From: an uncultured Lachnospiraceae bacterium
GTDB lineage: Bacteria; Bacillota; Clostridia; Lachnospirales; Lachnospiraceae
Assembly (NCBI GenBank): GCA_947625775.1
Contig: CANQPM010000001.1
Coordinates: 62,001-126,000, forward strand
Direction: 5' to 3'
DNA length: 64,000 bases
The notes under the pieces are model-generated. The model saw nothing but the letters and a program-made list of their open reading frames with translations. It searched no databases and had not been told where the DNA came from. Made by a program: the position numbers and the translations under genes. Below, one piece after another: positions 1 through 9,730 of the stretch. Positions within the stretch are counted from its first letter, which is position 1; the number at the start of each line of letters is the position of its first letter.

Positions 1-2307
1 CTTTTCCTTGTGGCGCACCCCGAAGCGCTGCTCCTCATCAATCACCAAAAGCCCCAAGTCCTTGTATTTCACGTCCTTTGACAAAAGCCTGTGCGTGCCT
101 ATAACTATGTCCACCAAGCCCTTGCCCAAATCGCTTAATGTCCGTTTCTGCTCAGCCGCCGTCCTGAAGCGCGAAAGCATATCCACCCTGACGGGGAAAT
201 CCTTCATGCGCTGTATAAAGGTATTGTAATGCTGCTGCGCAAGTATCGTGGTCGGCACCAGATACGCCACCTGCTTTCCGTCCTGCACAGCCTTAAACGC
301 CGCCCTTATGGCTATCTCCGTCTTGCCGTAGCCCACATCGCCGCAGATAAGCCTATCCATTATGCGCGGGCTTTCCATGTCGTTTTTAGTCGCCTCTATC
401 GCGAGAAGCTGGTCATTTGTCTCCTCAAACGGAAACATCTCCTCAAACTCCTGCTGCCATACAGTGTCCTTTCCAAACATAAAGCCCTTTTTCTGCTGCC
501 GTATTGCATAGAGTTCCACCAAGTCGCGCGCCACCTCGTCTACCGCTGTCCTTACGCGCGCCTTTGTCTTTGTCCACTCCTGCGTGCCGAGCTTATTCAG
601 CTTCGGCTTCTTTGCCGCGTCCGCAGACGCATATTTCTGAATGGCGTCAAAGCCCGTCGCGAGTATATAAAGATTGCCGCCGTCCCTGTACTCTATCTTC
701 ATATAGTCCTTTACCACATTGTCAATCTCCAGCTTTTCTATGCCGCGGTAAATGCCAAGCCCGTGATTTTCATGCACCACGTAATCGCCCACCTTGAGGT
801 CTGAAAAGTCCCGTATTTTCTGCCCCTCGTAGTGCTTTTTCCTTTTCTTTCTCTGCGTCTGCCTTCCAAATATGTCCGTTTCCGATATTACCACAAATTT
901 TAAAAGCGGATATTCAAACCCTTTTAAAATGCCTGCGTTGTATGTCATTATCTCCCCAGGCTGCAGCTCCCTCTCCGAGTTTTCAGAATAAAATGCATTC
1001 AGCCCCTCATCCATCAGGTCTGACGCAAGGCGCTTTGCCCTAGTCACTGACGCGGACAAAAGCAGGACACGGTATCCCCTGCCCTTATAGCTCTTTAAAT
1101 CCTTTACAAGCTCGGCAAAGCTGCTGTTGTACGGCGACACGCTCCTCACATTCACTGAAAAACGGTTTGGCAGCTTTATCGTAAAGCCCCTGTATTCCAT
1201 CACCGAAAGCGCAAGCAGGCGCTCACGTTCAAGCCTCGCCATAACCTCGGCTTTGCCAAAAAGCACATCCATCTGCTTTGGGAGTATATATCCCTTTTCT
1301 GCGCGGCTTGCCATGCTCTCGCGAAACTCAAGCTCCACGGCGTCAGCATGCTCCTCTATCCTCATAGGCTCATCAAGATAAAAGCAGCAGCGCCTGCCGT
1401 CGAACAGGTCGATAAAAGATATGGTGTCCTTGTAAAAATATTTAATGTAACTCTCGAGATTGATGTAATTTTTGAACTCCGCCGCCTGCTCGCAAAGCTC
1501 CTCCACGTACTGCTCTATGCGGTGCGCCTCCTCGACCTTGCCATTGCCGCGGAAATATTCTGCCCGCTCCTTACAGTCACGTCTGATTTCATACAGTCCC
1601 TCCTCAAGCCTTGCGTTTGAAAGGATAAGCTCTGTCGCGGGATAAACTGACACTTGTGTCATATTTTCTTCCACGGAACGCTGGCTCAATATGTCAAATG
1701 AGCGTATTGACTCTACCTCATCTCCCCACAGCTCTATGCGCACGGGATTTTCTTCCGTCAGGTCAAATATGTCTATTATGCCGCCCCTGATGGAAAACTG
1801 TCCCTCCGCCTCCACCTGATAATTTTTTTCATATCCCATATCAACGAGCTTTCTGGCAAGCGCGTCCTCCTCTATTATGCTGCCCTTGGAAATGGTTATA
1901 ATATTTTCATTTATTATGTCAAGCGGGGGCTGTTGAGCCATAAGCGCCGCAAAGGTCGTGACAATGGTGACAGGCTTGCCCTCAAGTATGCGTCTGAGCG
2001 CCCCCACGCGCTCCTTCGTAAGCTGGTTGCCATGAATATCCGCCTGGTAAAAAATCAAATCCTTTGCGGGATAAAAATACGCGTCCTTCGTGTACAGCCT
2101 GCAGTCCTCCAGAATTTCACGCGCCCTCATGTCACTGTAGGTCACGATAATCTTTGCCTCAAAGCCTACGTCAGTGCCATAAACCATATGAATCTTCTGT
2201 GAATCCACACAGCCGCTTATGCCCGCCTTACCGCCGTCTCTGCCAAGCGCCTTAATAATCTCATCATAATCGCCGAGCTCCTTAACTGGCGACAGCAATA
2301 TATTCAC
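1..2307 (-). CDS. mfd: transcription-repair coupling factor Mfd (3' end beyond window)
   Basis: Mfd is an ATP-driven translocase that displaces stalled RNA polymerase from DNA lesions and recruits UvrA. My translation from a GTG start at 2307 gives 769 residues, open to the window edge. An N-terminal UvrB-like module is followed by the RNA-polymerase-interaction motif (VVHENHGLGIYRGI, about residue 505), Walker A GDVGYGKTE near residue 655 and the DEEQ box near residue 759. The family is usually about 1150 residues, so roughly the last third (helicase motor and C-terminal inhibitory domain) lies outside. The start is set by GGAGG nine bases upstream, which overlaps the end of pth; only 15 bases separate the genes, so they are probably cotranscribed. 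Confidence 0.96.
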   Translation of the reverse strand, partial: MNILLSPVKELGDYDEIIKALGRDGGKAGISGCVDSQKIHMVYGTDVGFEAKIIVTYSDMRAREILEDCRLYTKDAYFYPAKDLIFYQADIHGNQLTKERVGALRRILEGKPVTIVTTFAALMAQQPPLDIINENIITISKGSIIEEDALARKLVDMGYEKNYQVEAEGQFSIRGGIIDIFDLTEENPVRIELWGDEVESIRSFDILSQRSVEENMTQVSVYPATELILSNARLEEGLYEIRRDCKERAEYFRGNGKVEEAHRIEQYVEELCEQAAEFKNYINLESYIKYFYKDTISFIDLFDGRRCCFYLDEPMRIEEHADAVELEFRESMASRAEKGYILPKQMDVLFGKAEVMARLERERLLALSVMEYRGFTIKLPNRFSVNVRSVSPYNSSFAELVKDLKSYKGRGYRVLLLSASVTRAKRLASDLMDEGLNAFYSENSERELQPGEIMTYNAGILKGFEYPLLKFVVISETDIFGRQTQRKKRKKHYEGQKIRDFSDLKVGDYVVHENHGLGIYRGIEKLEIDNVVKDYMKIEYRDGGNLYILATGFDAIQKYASADAAKKPKLNKLGTQEWTKTKARVRTAVDEVARDLVELYAIRQQKKGFMFGKDTVWQQEFEEMFPFEETNDQLLAIEATKNDMESPRIMDRLICGDVGYGKTEIAIRAAFKAVQDGKQVAYLVPTTILAQQHYNTFIQRMKDFPVRVDMLSRFRTAAEQKRTLSDLGKGLVDIVIGTHRLLSKDVKYKDLGLLVIDEEQRFGVRHKEK

Positions 2308-2322
2308 CCTGTACTACCTCCA

Positions 2323-2895
2323 TCAAGACTTTTTGGTATTATATTCATTCATCGCGGCGTCGGTCTTACCCTCCAGCATAAGCTGCACAGCCCCGTCAAC
2401 TTTTTCAAGGCTTTCCTTTATAACCGCAAGCTCTCCGCTGCTAAAATGCCCGAGCACATAATCGACAAGATCATATCCCTTCGGTTTTTCGCCTACGCCT
2501 ATTTTTATGCGCTGGAAGGAATCATGTCCCAAATTCGCGATTATGTTCTTGATGCCGTTGTGTCCGCCCGCGCTGCCTTTTTTCCTTATGCGCAGCTGTC
2601 CCACATCAAGGCTTATGTCGTCATAGATAACTATAAGCTCGCTTGACGCGTCCGCCTTATAATAGTCAAGCACGCCGCGTACAGCCTCGCCGCTTAAATT
2701 CATATATGTAAGCGGCTTGACAAGCAATGTCTTTACGCCGTTTATCATGCCCTTTCCAATGAGCGCCTTGTGCTTGCAGGTTGTGACACTTATGTCATAT
2801 TTTTCCGCAAGCATGTCTACCGCCATAAAGCCTATGTTGTGCCGCGTATTTTCATACTCCCGCGCAGGATTTCCCAAGCCCGCTATAATATACAT
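2323..2895 (-). CDS. pth: peptidyl-tRNA hydrolase
   Basis: Releases tRNA from peptidyl-tRNAs dropped by ribosomes, recycling tRNA in the cytoplasm. The 190-residue protein has the usual family length. Visible hallmarks are the N-terminal GLGNPAREYENTRHNIGF with the catalytic Asn10 and His20, the YDDISLD segment carrying the conserved Asp, and the KGSAGGHNGIKNI substrate-binding loop. A GGAGG sequence precedes the ATG. It lies directly upstream of mfd on the same strand and downstream of the spoVG terminator, so pth-mfd looks like its own transcription unit. Confidence 0.97.
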   Translation of the reverse strand: MYIIAGLGNPAREYENTRHNIGFMAVDMLAEKYDISVTTCKHKALIGKGMINGVKTLLVKPLTYMNLSGEAVRGVLDYYKADASSELIVIYDDISLDVGQLRIRKKGSAGGHNGIKNIIANLGHDSFQRIKIGVGEKPKGYDLVDYVLGHFSSGELAVIKESLEKVDGAVQLMLEGKTDAAMNEYNTKKS

Positions 2896-2943
2896 TATAA
2901 TCCTCCTTGCCGCCTTTATGCCACTAATTTCTGACTTCCCCTT

Positions 2944-2973
2944 TTAAAAAGAGGCACCATTTCTGATGCCTCT
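2944..2973 (-). terminator. rho-independent terminator of spoVG
   Basis: On the minus strand a 9-bp stem AGAGGCATC / GGTGCCTCT (one G-T pair) is followed at once by TTTTT. It lies about 45 bases past the spoVG stop codon and before pth, so it should end the spoVG transcript. Confidence 0.85.
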
Positions 2974-3016
2974 CTAACCCACATTTTGTTTATTTCCCTA
3001 TCCAATCTCAGATTTT

Positions 3017-3295
3017 CTATAAAATCTCATCATCGGGCTCTAAAAGCGCCTTCTCATAGCTTTCAAGAATAGTCCTCTGGATAGTCTCTCTTGTGTTCTG
3101 GTTGATAGGATGCGCAATATCCCTGTACTCACCATCTGCTGATTTCTTGCTGGGCATAGCTATAAACAAGCCTTTCTCGCCCTCTATCACCTTGATGTCA
3201 TGTACTACAAACTCGTCATCAAGCGTGATTGAAACCACTGCCTTCATCTTACCCTCTTTTGTAATTTTGCGAACTCGAACATCTGTAATTCTCAT
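3017..3295 (-). CDS. spoVG: SpoVG family RNA-binding regulator
   Basis: A small (92-residue) SpoVG protein. In Bacillus and relatives SpoVG affects asymmetric septation and binds nucleic acid. The body [11 protein letters not shown]...[30 protein letters not shown] is the family signature, ending in the usual acidic tail. The open frame continues seven codons further upstream, but AAGGGGG nine bases before the internal ATG at 3295 and the family N-terminus favour this start. The gene follows glgD on the same strand about 60 bases away. It points to a sporulating Firmicute, though non-sporulating relatives also keep spoVG. Confidence 0.95.
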   Translation of the reverse strand: MRITDVRVRKITKEGKMKAVVSITLDDEFVVHDIKVIEGEKGLFIAMPSKKSADGEYRDIAHPINQNTRETIQRTILESYEKALLEPDDEIL

Positions 3296-3354
3296 TCTAT
3301 GGATCCCCCTTTGCAAGTCATAAAAAATATTTTTTAATAAAACACAAACATCAC

Positions 3355-4473
3355 TTATAAAACGTACCTTTCATTCTTTTCCACGACGACCTTGATTCCT
3401 GTCTCGCCGACGTGGTTAGAGTTGGCTCTTATGGTATCACGGCTTTCTACTATACAGTTTTCAATGTGGGTGTTGTCGCCTAAATACACATCGTTTAAAA
3501 TGATGGAGTTTTTGATGGTACAATTGTTCCCTACGAACACTTCCTTGAACAGTATGGAATTTTCAACCGTGCCGTTTATTATGCATCCGCTGGAAACAAG
3601 GCTGTTTCTTACCTGCGCGCCCGGGTTGTATTTTGCAGGCGGCAGATCGTCAACCTTTGAATATATGTCAGGATATTCCCTAAAGAAGTAGTCACGGATA
3701 TCTTTTTTAAGAAAATCCATATTGGTCGCGTAATAGTCCTCCACGGAGGCTATGTTGCGCCAGTAAGAATTAATCTTATAGCCGTATATCCTCTTGACAT
3801 CTTTATAGCGTATAAGGATATCCTGTACTAAATCGTACCTTCCCTCCTCAGCGCTCTTTTCAAGCAGCTCTATAAGCTGTCTGCGCCTAATAACATAGAT
3901 ACCGCACGAAACGGTTCTCGACTTAGCCACCATGGGCTTTTCGTCGTACTCCTCGATACGGCACTCCTCATTCATCTTGACTACGCCGTATCTGTCTATA
4001 TTGGCATTCTCAGGCATGTCCTTCACGACTACCGTGATGTCAGCCTTCTTTGCTATATGGTACTCAAGTACCTTGTTGAAATCCATCTTATATACGCAGT
4101 CGCCCGTCGCGATAACGACATACGGCTCGTGGCTTCTCTTTAAAAACAGGATATTCTGGTAAATGCTGTCCGCCGTGCCCATGTACCAGTTGCTGTTGTC
4201 GGGAGTGACTGTCGGTGTAAAGGTGTAAAGCCCGCCCTGCTTGCGCCCGAAATCCCACCACTTTGACGAGCTCAAATGCTCGTGAAGGCTGCGTGAGTTG
4301 TACTGCGTGATGACAGCCACTCTCTGTATATGGGAGTTTGACATATTGCTCAAAACAAAATCTATGCTCCTGTAGCTGCCCGCTATAGGCATAGCCGAGA
4401 TTGCCCTCTTGTGCGACAGCTCGCCCATGCGCCTGCTGTTGCCGCCCGCCAAAACAATTCCTAATGCTCTCAT
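3355..4473 (-). CDS. glgD: GlgD-type glucose-1-phosphate adenylyltransferase subunit
   Basis: The 372-residue second subunit of Firmicute ADP-glucose pyrophosphorylase, which makes ADP-glucose for glycogen. It has a nucleotidyltransferase fold ([17 protein letters not shown] near the N-terminus, [10 protein letters not shown] at about 120) and a C-terminal left-handed beta-helix of hexapeptide repeats. Compared with GlgC, the canonical GGxGxRL pyrophosphorylase loop is degraded to GGNSRRM. This fits the known picture that GlgD is catalytically weak and modulates GlgC in a heterotetramer. Its ATG overlaps the glgC stop by four bases, indicating translational coupling and equal production. Confidence 0.94.
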   Translation of the reverse strand: MRALGIVLAGGNSRRMGELSHKRAISAMPIAGSYRSIDFVLSNMSNSHIQRVAVITQYNSRSLHEHLSSSKWWDFGRKQGGLYTFTPTVTPDNSNWYMGTADSIYQNILFLKRSHEPYVVIATGDCVYKMDFNKVLEYHIAKKADITVVVKDMPENANIDRYGVVKMNEECRIEEYDEKPMVAKSRTVSCGIYVIRRRQLIELLEKSAEEGRYDLVQDILIRYKDVKRIYGYKINSYWRNIASVEDYYATNMDFLKKDIRDYFFREYPDIYSKVDDLPPAKYNPGAQVRNSLVSSGCIINGTVENSILFKEVFVGNNCTIKNSIILNDVYLGDNTHIENCIVESRDTIRANSNHVGETGIKVVVEKNERYVL

Positions 4474-5744
4474 AGCGTTTCACCTGCCTTTATCAAAGTC
4501 TTGCCGCTGTCCAGACAGCCGTTTGAATAGTCACTCAAGCTCGTCTCGCCTGAAACAACAGTATTTTTGCCTATCTTCACATCGCTCGGTATAACGCTTT
4601 TCTCGCCTATCGTCACCAGACCGCTGTTGTAAATGTCAGGTCTTGTGTCGTTTGGCTTTTCAGGCATAAGCCCTATTTCCACGTTGTCGCCTATTCTTGT
4701 ATTTTCATCAATGATAGCCTTCTCAATATTGCAGCCGCTGCCTATCTGCGTGTGGTTCATAATGATTGAATTGCTTACAATCGTGCCCTCGCCTATGGTA
4801 ACGCCGCAGCCGATAACCGAATTGTACACCTTGCCGTAAATCTCAGATCCCTCGCCTATAAGGCAGCGCTCAACCACGCTGTCCGATGATATGAACTGTG
4901 GAGGAAGCACGTCGCTCTTGGTGTATATCTTCCAGTATTCCTCATAGAGATTGAACTCAGGCACAATGTCGATAAGCTCCATATTCGCCTCCCAGTAGGA
5001 GCTGAGCGTGCCGACATCCTTCCAATAGCCGTTAAACTCATAAGAATAAAGCGGAAGTCCCTTTTCATGGCAATAAGGTATGATATGCTTTCCAAAGTCA
5101 AGGTTTGGCTGGTCAGCCTTGGCGATAAGAGCCTCCTTTAGTGTCTTCCAGCTGAATATGTAAATGCCCATTGAGGCAAGGTTGCTCCTCGGGTGCTCGG
5201 GTTTTTCCTCAAAGTCGATAATCTTTTTATTTTCATCGGTGATAACTATGCCGAAGCGCTTTGCCTCGTCAATCGGGACAGGCATTGACGCAATCGTGAC
5301 CTCCGAGCCGCTCTCCTTGTGGAAATCAAGCATGACCTCATAATCCATCTTGTAGATATGGTCGCCCGAAAGTATAAGCACATAGTCGGGATTATAGCTC
5401 TCCATGTACTCAAGATTCTGGAAAATAGCGTTCGCCGTGCCTGTGTACCACTCGCTCTCCCCGCTCTTTTCATAAGGAGGGAGCACTGTCACGCCGCCGA
5501 TATTCCTGTCCAAATCCCATGGAATACCGATGCCGATATGAGTGTTAAGCTTTAACGGCTGGTACTGTGTGAGCACGCCGACTGTATCTATGCCCGAATT
5601 AATACAGTTGCTGAGCGGAAAGTCGATTATCCTGTACTTTCCTCCAAAGGCAACAGCAGGCTTTGCCATCTTAGACGTCAAAACTCCCAGTCTTGAGCCT
5701 TGTCCGCCCGCCAAAAGCATGGCAATCATCTCTTTTTTTATCAT
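4470..5744 (-). CDS. glgC: glucose-1-phosphate adenylyltransferase GlgC
   Basis: Catalytic subunit making ADP-glucose from glucose-1-phosphate and ATP, the first committed step of glycogen synthesis. The [11 protein letters not shown] loop, [19 protein letters not shown], the [12 protein letters not shown] metal/sugar site and a C-terminal left-handed helix are all present (424 residues). The frame extends to 5789, but AGGGGTG before the ATG at 5744 and the family N-terminus [14 protein letters not shown] support the shorter start. The stop overlaps glgD. The product resembles bacterial GlgC throughout, and no other glycogen genes lie in the window. Confidence 0.96.
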   Translation of the reverse strand: MIKKEMIAMLLAGGQGSRLGVLTSKMAKPAVAFGGKYRIIDFPLSNCINSGIDTVGVLTQYQPLKLNTHIGIGIPWDLDRNIGGVTVLPPYEKSGESEWYTGTANAIFQNLEYMESYNPDYVLILSGDHIYKMDYEVMLDFHKESGSEVTIASMPVPIDEAKRFGIVITDENKKIIDFEEKPEHPRSNLASMGIYIFSWKTLKEALIAKADQPNLDFGKHIIPYCHEKGLPLYSYEFNGYWKDVGTLSSYWEANMELIDIVPEFNLYEEYWKIYTKSDVLPPQFISSDSVVERCLIGEGSEIYGKVYNSVIGCGVTIGEGTIVSNSIIMNHTQIGSGCNIEKAIIDENTRIGDNVEIGLMPEKPNDTRPDIYNSGLVTIGEKSVIPSDVKIGKNTVVSGETSLSDYSNGCLDSGKTLIKAGETL

Positions 5745-5793
5745 GTCGTCACCCCTATTTGCATATTCATCATGTGTCTGGAAACACACCCAT

Positions 5794-5822
5794 TGACATT
5801 ATAGCATACAATTTTCATAAAT
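5794..5822. promoter_or_regulatory. overlapping divergent promoters of glgCD and murC
   Basis: On the minus strand an extended -10 (TGC followed by TATAAT, complement of 5798-5803) lies about 55 bases upstream of the glgC start. On the plus strand TTGACA at 5794-5799 is followed after 17 bases by CATAAA, a weaker -10 that could serve murC. The two elements occupy the same DNA, so polymerase binding in the two directions may be mutually exclusive. Confidence 0.5.
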
Positions 5823-6011
5823 GGAATAATAAATTTAGTAAATTTTATTTTTTTCAGCTTTTGCGGAATGATATTTTTGGCTATTTTGACGATTAAAAAA
5901 TTTTTGTCATTTTTGTGGAAAAATCGCCTGCTTAGGTGTATTATGTTATATAAGCAGCTATGTCTGCGCTATCAAATCAGCAGGCGTAAAACGGAGGTTC
6001 CAAAACCAGAT

Positions 6012-7394
6012 ATGTATCAGATAAATTTCAGCAGACCTATCCACGTACATTTTATAGGCATCGGCGGCATCAGCATGTCGGGGCTTGCACAGATACTGTT
6101 AGACGCGGGCTTTGCCGTGAGCGGCTCGGACAGAAAGCCTTCGCCCCTCACTGAACAGTTGTCCGCAATGGGGGCTAAAATCGGCTATCCGCAGAGCGCG
6201 GACAATATCACGGACGGCATTGACCTTGTGGTGTACACAGCCGCAATCTCCGCTGATAATCCTGAGTTTATGGAGGCGGAAAGAAGAAATATCCCTATGA
6301 TGACGCGCGCCAGCCTGCTCGGGCAGATTATGAGGAATTACAAAACCGCCGTAGCCGTAAGCGGCACGCACGGCAAGACCACCACCACCTCAATGATATC
6401 GGAGGCGCTCCTTGCCGCAGGCGCTGATCCCACGCTTTCAATAGGCGGCATACTAAAATCAATAGGCGGCAACATACGCGTCGGCAAATCCGAATATTTT
6501 GTCACGGAAGCCTGCGAGTACACTAACTCGTTTTTGAGCTTTTTCCCAAGCATCGGCATCATACTTAATATAGAAGAAGACCATATGGACTTCTTTAAGG
6601 ACATAAATGACATAAGAAATTCCTTCAGGAAATTCGCCGAGCTTATACCCGAGGACGGCACGCTTATTATAAACGGCAATATTGACAATGTTTCCGAGAT
6701 TACAGACGGGCTCAAATGCAGGGTGGTGTATTTTGGCTCTGATTCCGTTTTTTCAAAATACAGCTACAGTGATGCCGCCTATGATGAGCTTGGGCGCGCA
6801 TCATATACGCTTGTCGAGGACGGCGCTCCCGCCGAAAGGGTACGTCTTGGCGTAGTCGGCGAGCACAATATCATCAACTCGCTTGCCGTTATCGCGCTTA
6901 TGGACACACTCGGCATTGCGAGGGAAACCGTCTTCAAATCACTTGAGGAATTTTCGGGCACAGACAGGCGCTTTGAGTTTAAGGGAAGGCTTGGCGGCAT
7001 AACGATACTTGACGACTATGCCCACCATCCGACGGAAATCAGGGCTACGCTCACCGCCGCCGCAAATTACCCGCACAAGCGGCTCTGGTGCGTATTCCAG
7101 CCGCACACGTACACCAGGACAAAGGCGTTTCTTACGGATTTTGCCGAGGCGCTGTCGCTGTCGGATCATGTTGTCCTCACGGATATATACGCCGCGCGGG
7201 AGAAAAACACTGTCGGCATTTCCTCGCTTGATTTAAAGGCGGAGCTTGACAGGCGCGGTACACCCTGCGAATATTTCCGAACCTTCGACGCAATAGAAAA
7301 TTTTTTGCTGGAAAATTGTATCGACGGCGATTTGTTGATAACCATGGGGGCGGGAGATGTCGTAAAAATCGGCGAAACCCTCCTTGGAATTTAG
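6012..7394 (+). CDS. murC: UDP-N-acetylmuramate--L-alanine ligase MurC
   Basis: Adds L-alanine to UDP-MurNAc in cytoplasmic peptidoglycan synthesis. The 460-residue protein has the Rossmann motif FIGIGGISMSG near residue 15, the ATP-binding P-loop SGTHGKTTTTSM near 117, the central ligase domain and a C-terminal domain with DDYAHHPTEI. The open frame begins at 5868, but the extra 48 residues are not MurC-like. The ATG at 6012 has GGAGG 14 bases upstream, a rather long spacing. It is followed by a strong hairpin, so it is probably monocistronic and separate from the dnaD-like gene. Confidence 0.95.
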   Translation: MYQINFSRPIHVHFIGIGGISMSGLAQILLDAGFAVSGSDRKPSPLTEQLSAMGAKIGYPQSADNITDGIDLVVYTAAISADNPEFMEAERRNIPMMTRASLLGQIMRNYKTAVAVSGTHGKTTTTSMISEALLAAGADPTLSIGGILKSIGGNIRVGKSEYFVTEACEYTNSFLSFFPSIGIILNIEEDHMDFFKDINDIRNSFRKFAELIPEDGTLIINGNIDNVSEITDGLKCRVVYFGSDSVFSKYSYSDAAYDELGRASYTLVEDGAPAERVRLGVVGEHNIINSLAVIALMDTLGIARETVFKSLEEFSGTDRRFEFKGRLGGITILDDYAHHPTEIRATLTAAANYPHKRLWCVFQPHTYTRTKAFLTDFAEALSLSDHVVLTDIYAAREKNTVGISSLDLKAELDRRGTPCEYFRTFDAIENFLLENCIDGDLLITMGAGDVVKIGETLLGI

Positions 7395-7564
7395 ATATCC
7401 ACAATATCCACATTTTTTTGCGCCTGACACGTGCAAAAAAGATGTGGATATTTTTAAGTTTATTCCACAAATGGGATAATTAAATGGCGGCTGTTATAAA
7501 TGAGCTTTGGCAAAGCTTTCAGAATGTTTATGAAGCTTTTTCCACAATATCCACATTATCCACA
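7395..7564 (+). promoter_or_regulatory. cluster of DnaA-box-like 9-mers
   Basis: Within 170 bases there are seven near matches to the DnaA box TTATCCACA. ATATCCACA occurs at 7395-7403 and 7404-7412 head to tail with no gap. Its complement is at 7443-7451 and TATTCCACA at 7461-7469. TTTTCCACA, ATATCCACA and a perfect TTATCCACA occupy 7538-7546, 7547-7555 and 7556-7564, again with no gap. The 7404 and 7443 copies also form the arms of a hairpin. The region lies between murC and the dnaD-like/helicase-loader pair. It may be a DnaA-controlled regulatory or titration site; function is inferred only. Confidence 0.6.
7404..7455 (+). terminator. long hairpin after murC
   Basis: An imperfect stem of about 19 bp (AATATCCACAT plus a T-run and GC, pairing with GCAAAAAAGATGTGGATATT, one bulge) with a short loop is followed by TTTTT. 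It begins about 10 bases after the murC stop and probably ends that transcript. Its arms coincide with two DnaA-box-like 9-mers. Confidence 0.7.
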
Positions 7565-7611
7565 AACGCCCGCAAACGTCGTTTTCACAAGGGCTGCGGG
7601 GCGTTCGGGGC

Positions 7612-7639
7612 TTGCTTTTTTTGGTGGTTATGTTAAAAT
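7612..7639 (+). promoter_or_regulatory. candidate promoter of the dnaD-like operon
   Basis: TTGCTT at 7612-7617 and TAAAAT at 7634-7639 are separated by 16 bases. They lie about 55 bases upstream of the dnaD-like start codon and just downstream of the DnaA-box-like cluster. Confidence 0.5.
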
Positions 7640-7693
7640 ACACTTACCCTGTGCAGGAGAACAGGGAATACTTTTCAGATTGGGGAAAATGCT

Positions 7694-8731
7694 ATGAACC
7701 GTGTCAACATCTACCGCTCGGCGTCAAGGGGACAAACCTCTGTGCCAAACCTTTTTATCGACGAATACATGGCTGACGCAAACGACGCTCAGCTCAAAAT
7801 CTATCTCTACCTTATCCGAATGATGAACGACAATCTCCCGACTAGCATCTCGGACATCGCGGACAAGTTTAATTACACTGAAAAAGATGTTGAACGCGCG
7901 CTCAGATACTGGGAGTCAAGGCAGCTCCTTTCGCTTGAATACGACGCTGCGCATAACCTTTCAGGAATAGAGGTTCTGCCCCTTGAAAACGCGTGTGAGC
8001 CTCCCCGCCAGACGCCGCGCATAACTCCTGTGCTTTCTTTTGTAAGACCGACAAAAAACATCGAAAACGCCGCCGAAACTGCCCCAAAGCGCTTTGGGCA
8101 GAATGAGGATATTGAACAGCTTGCGGCAATTGCCGAACAGTATGTCGGACGGCCGCTTACAAAGGCTGACACGGACAAGCTTCTTTTCATATATGATGAG
8201 CTTGGTTTTTCAGCGGAGCTTATCGACTACCTCGTGCAGCACTGCGTGGAGCGCGGCAAGAAGGACTTCCGCTATATGCAGAAGGTGGCAATCAGCTGGC
8301 ATGAGCAGGGAATCATCTCTCCCAAGGAGGCGCAGGACACCTCGCGCAAATATGACAAAACAGTCTACACAATCATGAAGTCGCTCGGCAAAAGCGCTGC
8401 CCCCGCGACTAAGGAGCTTAATTACATAGATAAATGGACTAAGGAATACGGCTTTTTACTCGACGTGATTCAGGAGGCGTGTGACAAGACGACTATGTCA
8501 ACCGATTCGCACCGCTTTGAGTACGCAGACCGCATACTCAGCAGCTGGCACGAGGCGGGCATACGCACAAAGGCGGACATAGAAGACGCCGATGCCGCTT
8601 ACAAGCGTTCCCGCCAAACGCAGGAAAAGGCGCAGGCAGCCCAGCCAAAAAACGCAAAAAATAAATTTAACAGCTTTTCACAGAACAGCTACGACTTTGA
8701 CCAGCTTGAGAAAAATATCCTCAGCAATTGA
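7694..8731 (+). CDS. DnaD-domain primosomal protein
   Basis: Likely a DnaD-family protein that remodels DNA and helps load the replicative helicase. The N-terminal 90 residues form a winged-helix-like segment (SISDIADKFNYTEKDVERALRYWESRQLLSL). Two DnaD/DnaB-type C-terminal repeats follow, at about residues 130-200 and 230-300; each ends in a short block containing W(H/T)(E/K)xG that is typical of the family's YxxxIxxxW region. It has 345 residues, longer than B. subtilis DnaD, because the second domain is duplicated. GGGGA precedes the ATG. The stop is 23 bases from the helicase-loader gene, so the two are probably cotranscribed and work together. Confidence 0.88.
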   Translation: MNRVNIYRSASRGQTSVPNLFIDEYMADANDAQLKIYLYLIRMMNDNLPTSISDIADKFNYTEKDVERALRYWESRQLLSLEYDAAHNLSGIEVLPLENACEPPRQTPRITPVLSFVRPTKNIENAAETAPKRFGQNEDIEQLAAIAEQYVGRPLTKADTDKLLFIYDELGFSAELIDYLVQHCVERGKKDFRYMQKVAISWHEQGIISPKEAQDTSRKYDKTVYTIMKSLGKSAAPATKELNYIDKWTKEYGFLLDVIQEACDKTTMSTDSHRFEYADRILSSWHEAGIRTKADIEDADAAYKRSRQTQEKAQAAQPKNAKNKFNSFSQNSYDFDQLEKNILSN

Positions 8732-8754
8732 GGTTTGGATAAAGAGGTGCAAAT

Positions 8755-9720
8755 ATGCCGCTTACAAACAGCCAGTATGACAGCATAATGCGCTCCTATG
8801 AAGAAAAGCAACGTAAAGCGCGGCGTCTTCTGGAGGAGCGGACAAGGCTTATATATGAAAAGATACCCGCCTACGGGCAGCTGGAGCGTCAGGTTGCCTC
8901 TGTTTCAATCGCAAAGGGAAAGGCGCTTTTAAACGGCGAGGCAGGCGCGCTCTCAGAGCTAAAGGCCGAACTTAAAAAGCTTTCTGAAGGGAAGGCAGCC
9001 CTTCTTTCGGAAAACGGGTATCCTGCTGATTTTCTCACACCCGTATATGAGTGCAGCAAATGCGCAGACACAGGCTATGTTGGCGGGCGCAAGTGCTCAT
9101 GCTTTCGCGCCGCGGAGATTGAGCTTATATACGAACAGTCGCATATAAAGAATCTTCTTGCGACGGAAAATTTTTCAAAGCTCTCTTATGGTTATTATGA
9201 GGGAGAAGACCTCGAAAAATTTGAAAAAGCTGTGCAAATATGCCAAAATTTTATAGAACGCTTTAATTCGGACTACCAAAATATGTTTTTTTATGGTACA
9301 GTAGGTACGGGAAAGTCTTTTTTATCCTGCTGCGTCGCTAAGGAGCTGATGGACAAGGGTTATCTTGTGATATATTTCAGCGCCGCACAGCTTTTTGACT
9401 TGCTTTCCAAAAGCATCTTTGACAAGGACAGCAGGGAGGCCGCGTCGGGAATTTCAGATGATATATACGGCTGCGACCTTCTCATCATAGACGACTTGGG
9501 GACAGAGCTTACTAACTCGTTTGTTTCCTCCCAGCTTTTTTCGTGTCTTAACAACAGGTTTTTAAGGAAAAAATCAACAATAATCACCACCAACCTCTCG
9601 CTTGCGGAGCTGCGCGACAGGTATTCGGACAGGATATTTTCACGCATTACCAGCAACTACGAGGTGTGCAAGCTGACGGGGAAGGACATACGCATGAAAA
9701 AGAAAACAGATAGAAAGTGA
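8755..9720 (+). CDS. DnaC/DnaI-like helicase loader ATPase
   Basis: AAA+ ATPase of the DnaC/DnaI/IstB group, 321 residues. A basic coiled N-terminal region precedes a Cys cluster (CSKC and CSC at about residues 100-120, probably zinc-binding, as in DnaI). Walker A GTVGTGKS is near residue 182, Walker B LLIIDDLGTEL near 242, and an arginine-containing SDRIFSRI motif near 300. Its position after a DnaD-domain gene and the absence of any transposase nearby argue for replicative helicase loading rather than an IS21 helper role. AGAGGTG precedes the ATG. Only about ten bases separate it from prs, suggesting one operon. Confidence 0.88.
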   Translation: MPLTNSQYDSIMRSYEEKQRKARRLLEERTRLIYEKIPAYGQLERQVASVSIAKGKALLNGEAGALSELKAELKKLSEGKAALLSENGYPADFLTPVYECSKCADTGYVGGRKCSCFRAAEIELIYEQSHIKNLLATENFSKLSYGYYEGEDLEKFEKAVQICQNFIERFNSDYQNMFFYGTVGTGKSFLSCCVAKELMDKGYLVIYFSAAQLFDLLSKSIFDKDSREAASGISDDIYGCDLLIIDDLGTELTNSFVSSQLFSCLNNRFLRKKSTIITTNLSLAELRDRYSDRIFSRITSNYEVCKLTGKDIRMKKKTDRK

Positions 9721-9730
9721 GGAATTACCA

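Noticed and set aside
7395..7564. Chromosome replication origin
   Set aside because: No dnaA or dnaN gene is present, and I saw no clear DNA-unwinding element with trios beside the boxes. Only a DnaA-box-like cluster can be claimed.
8755..9720. IstB-type helper ATPase of an IS21 element
   Set aside because: No IstA transposase or terminal repeats; the DnaD-like neighbour and the N-terminal Cys cluster favour a DnaI-like loader.
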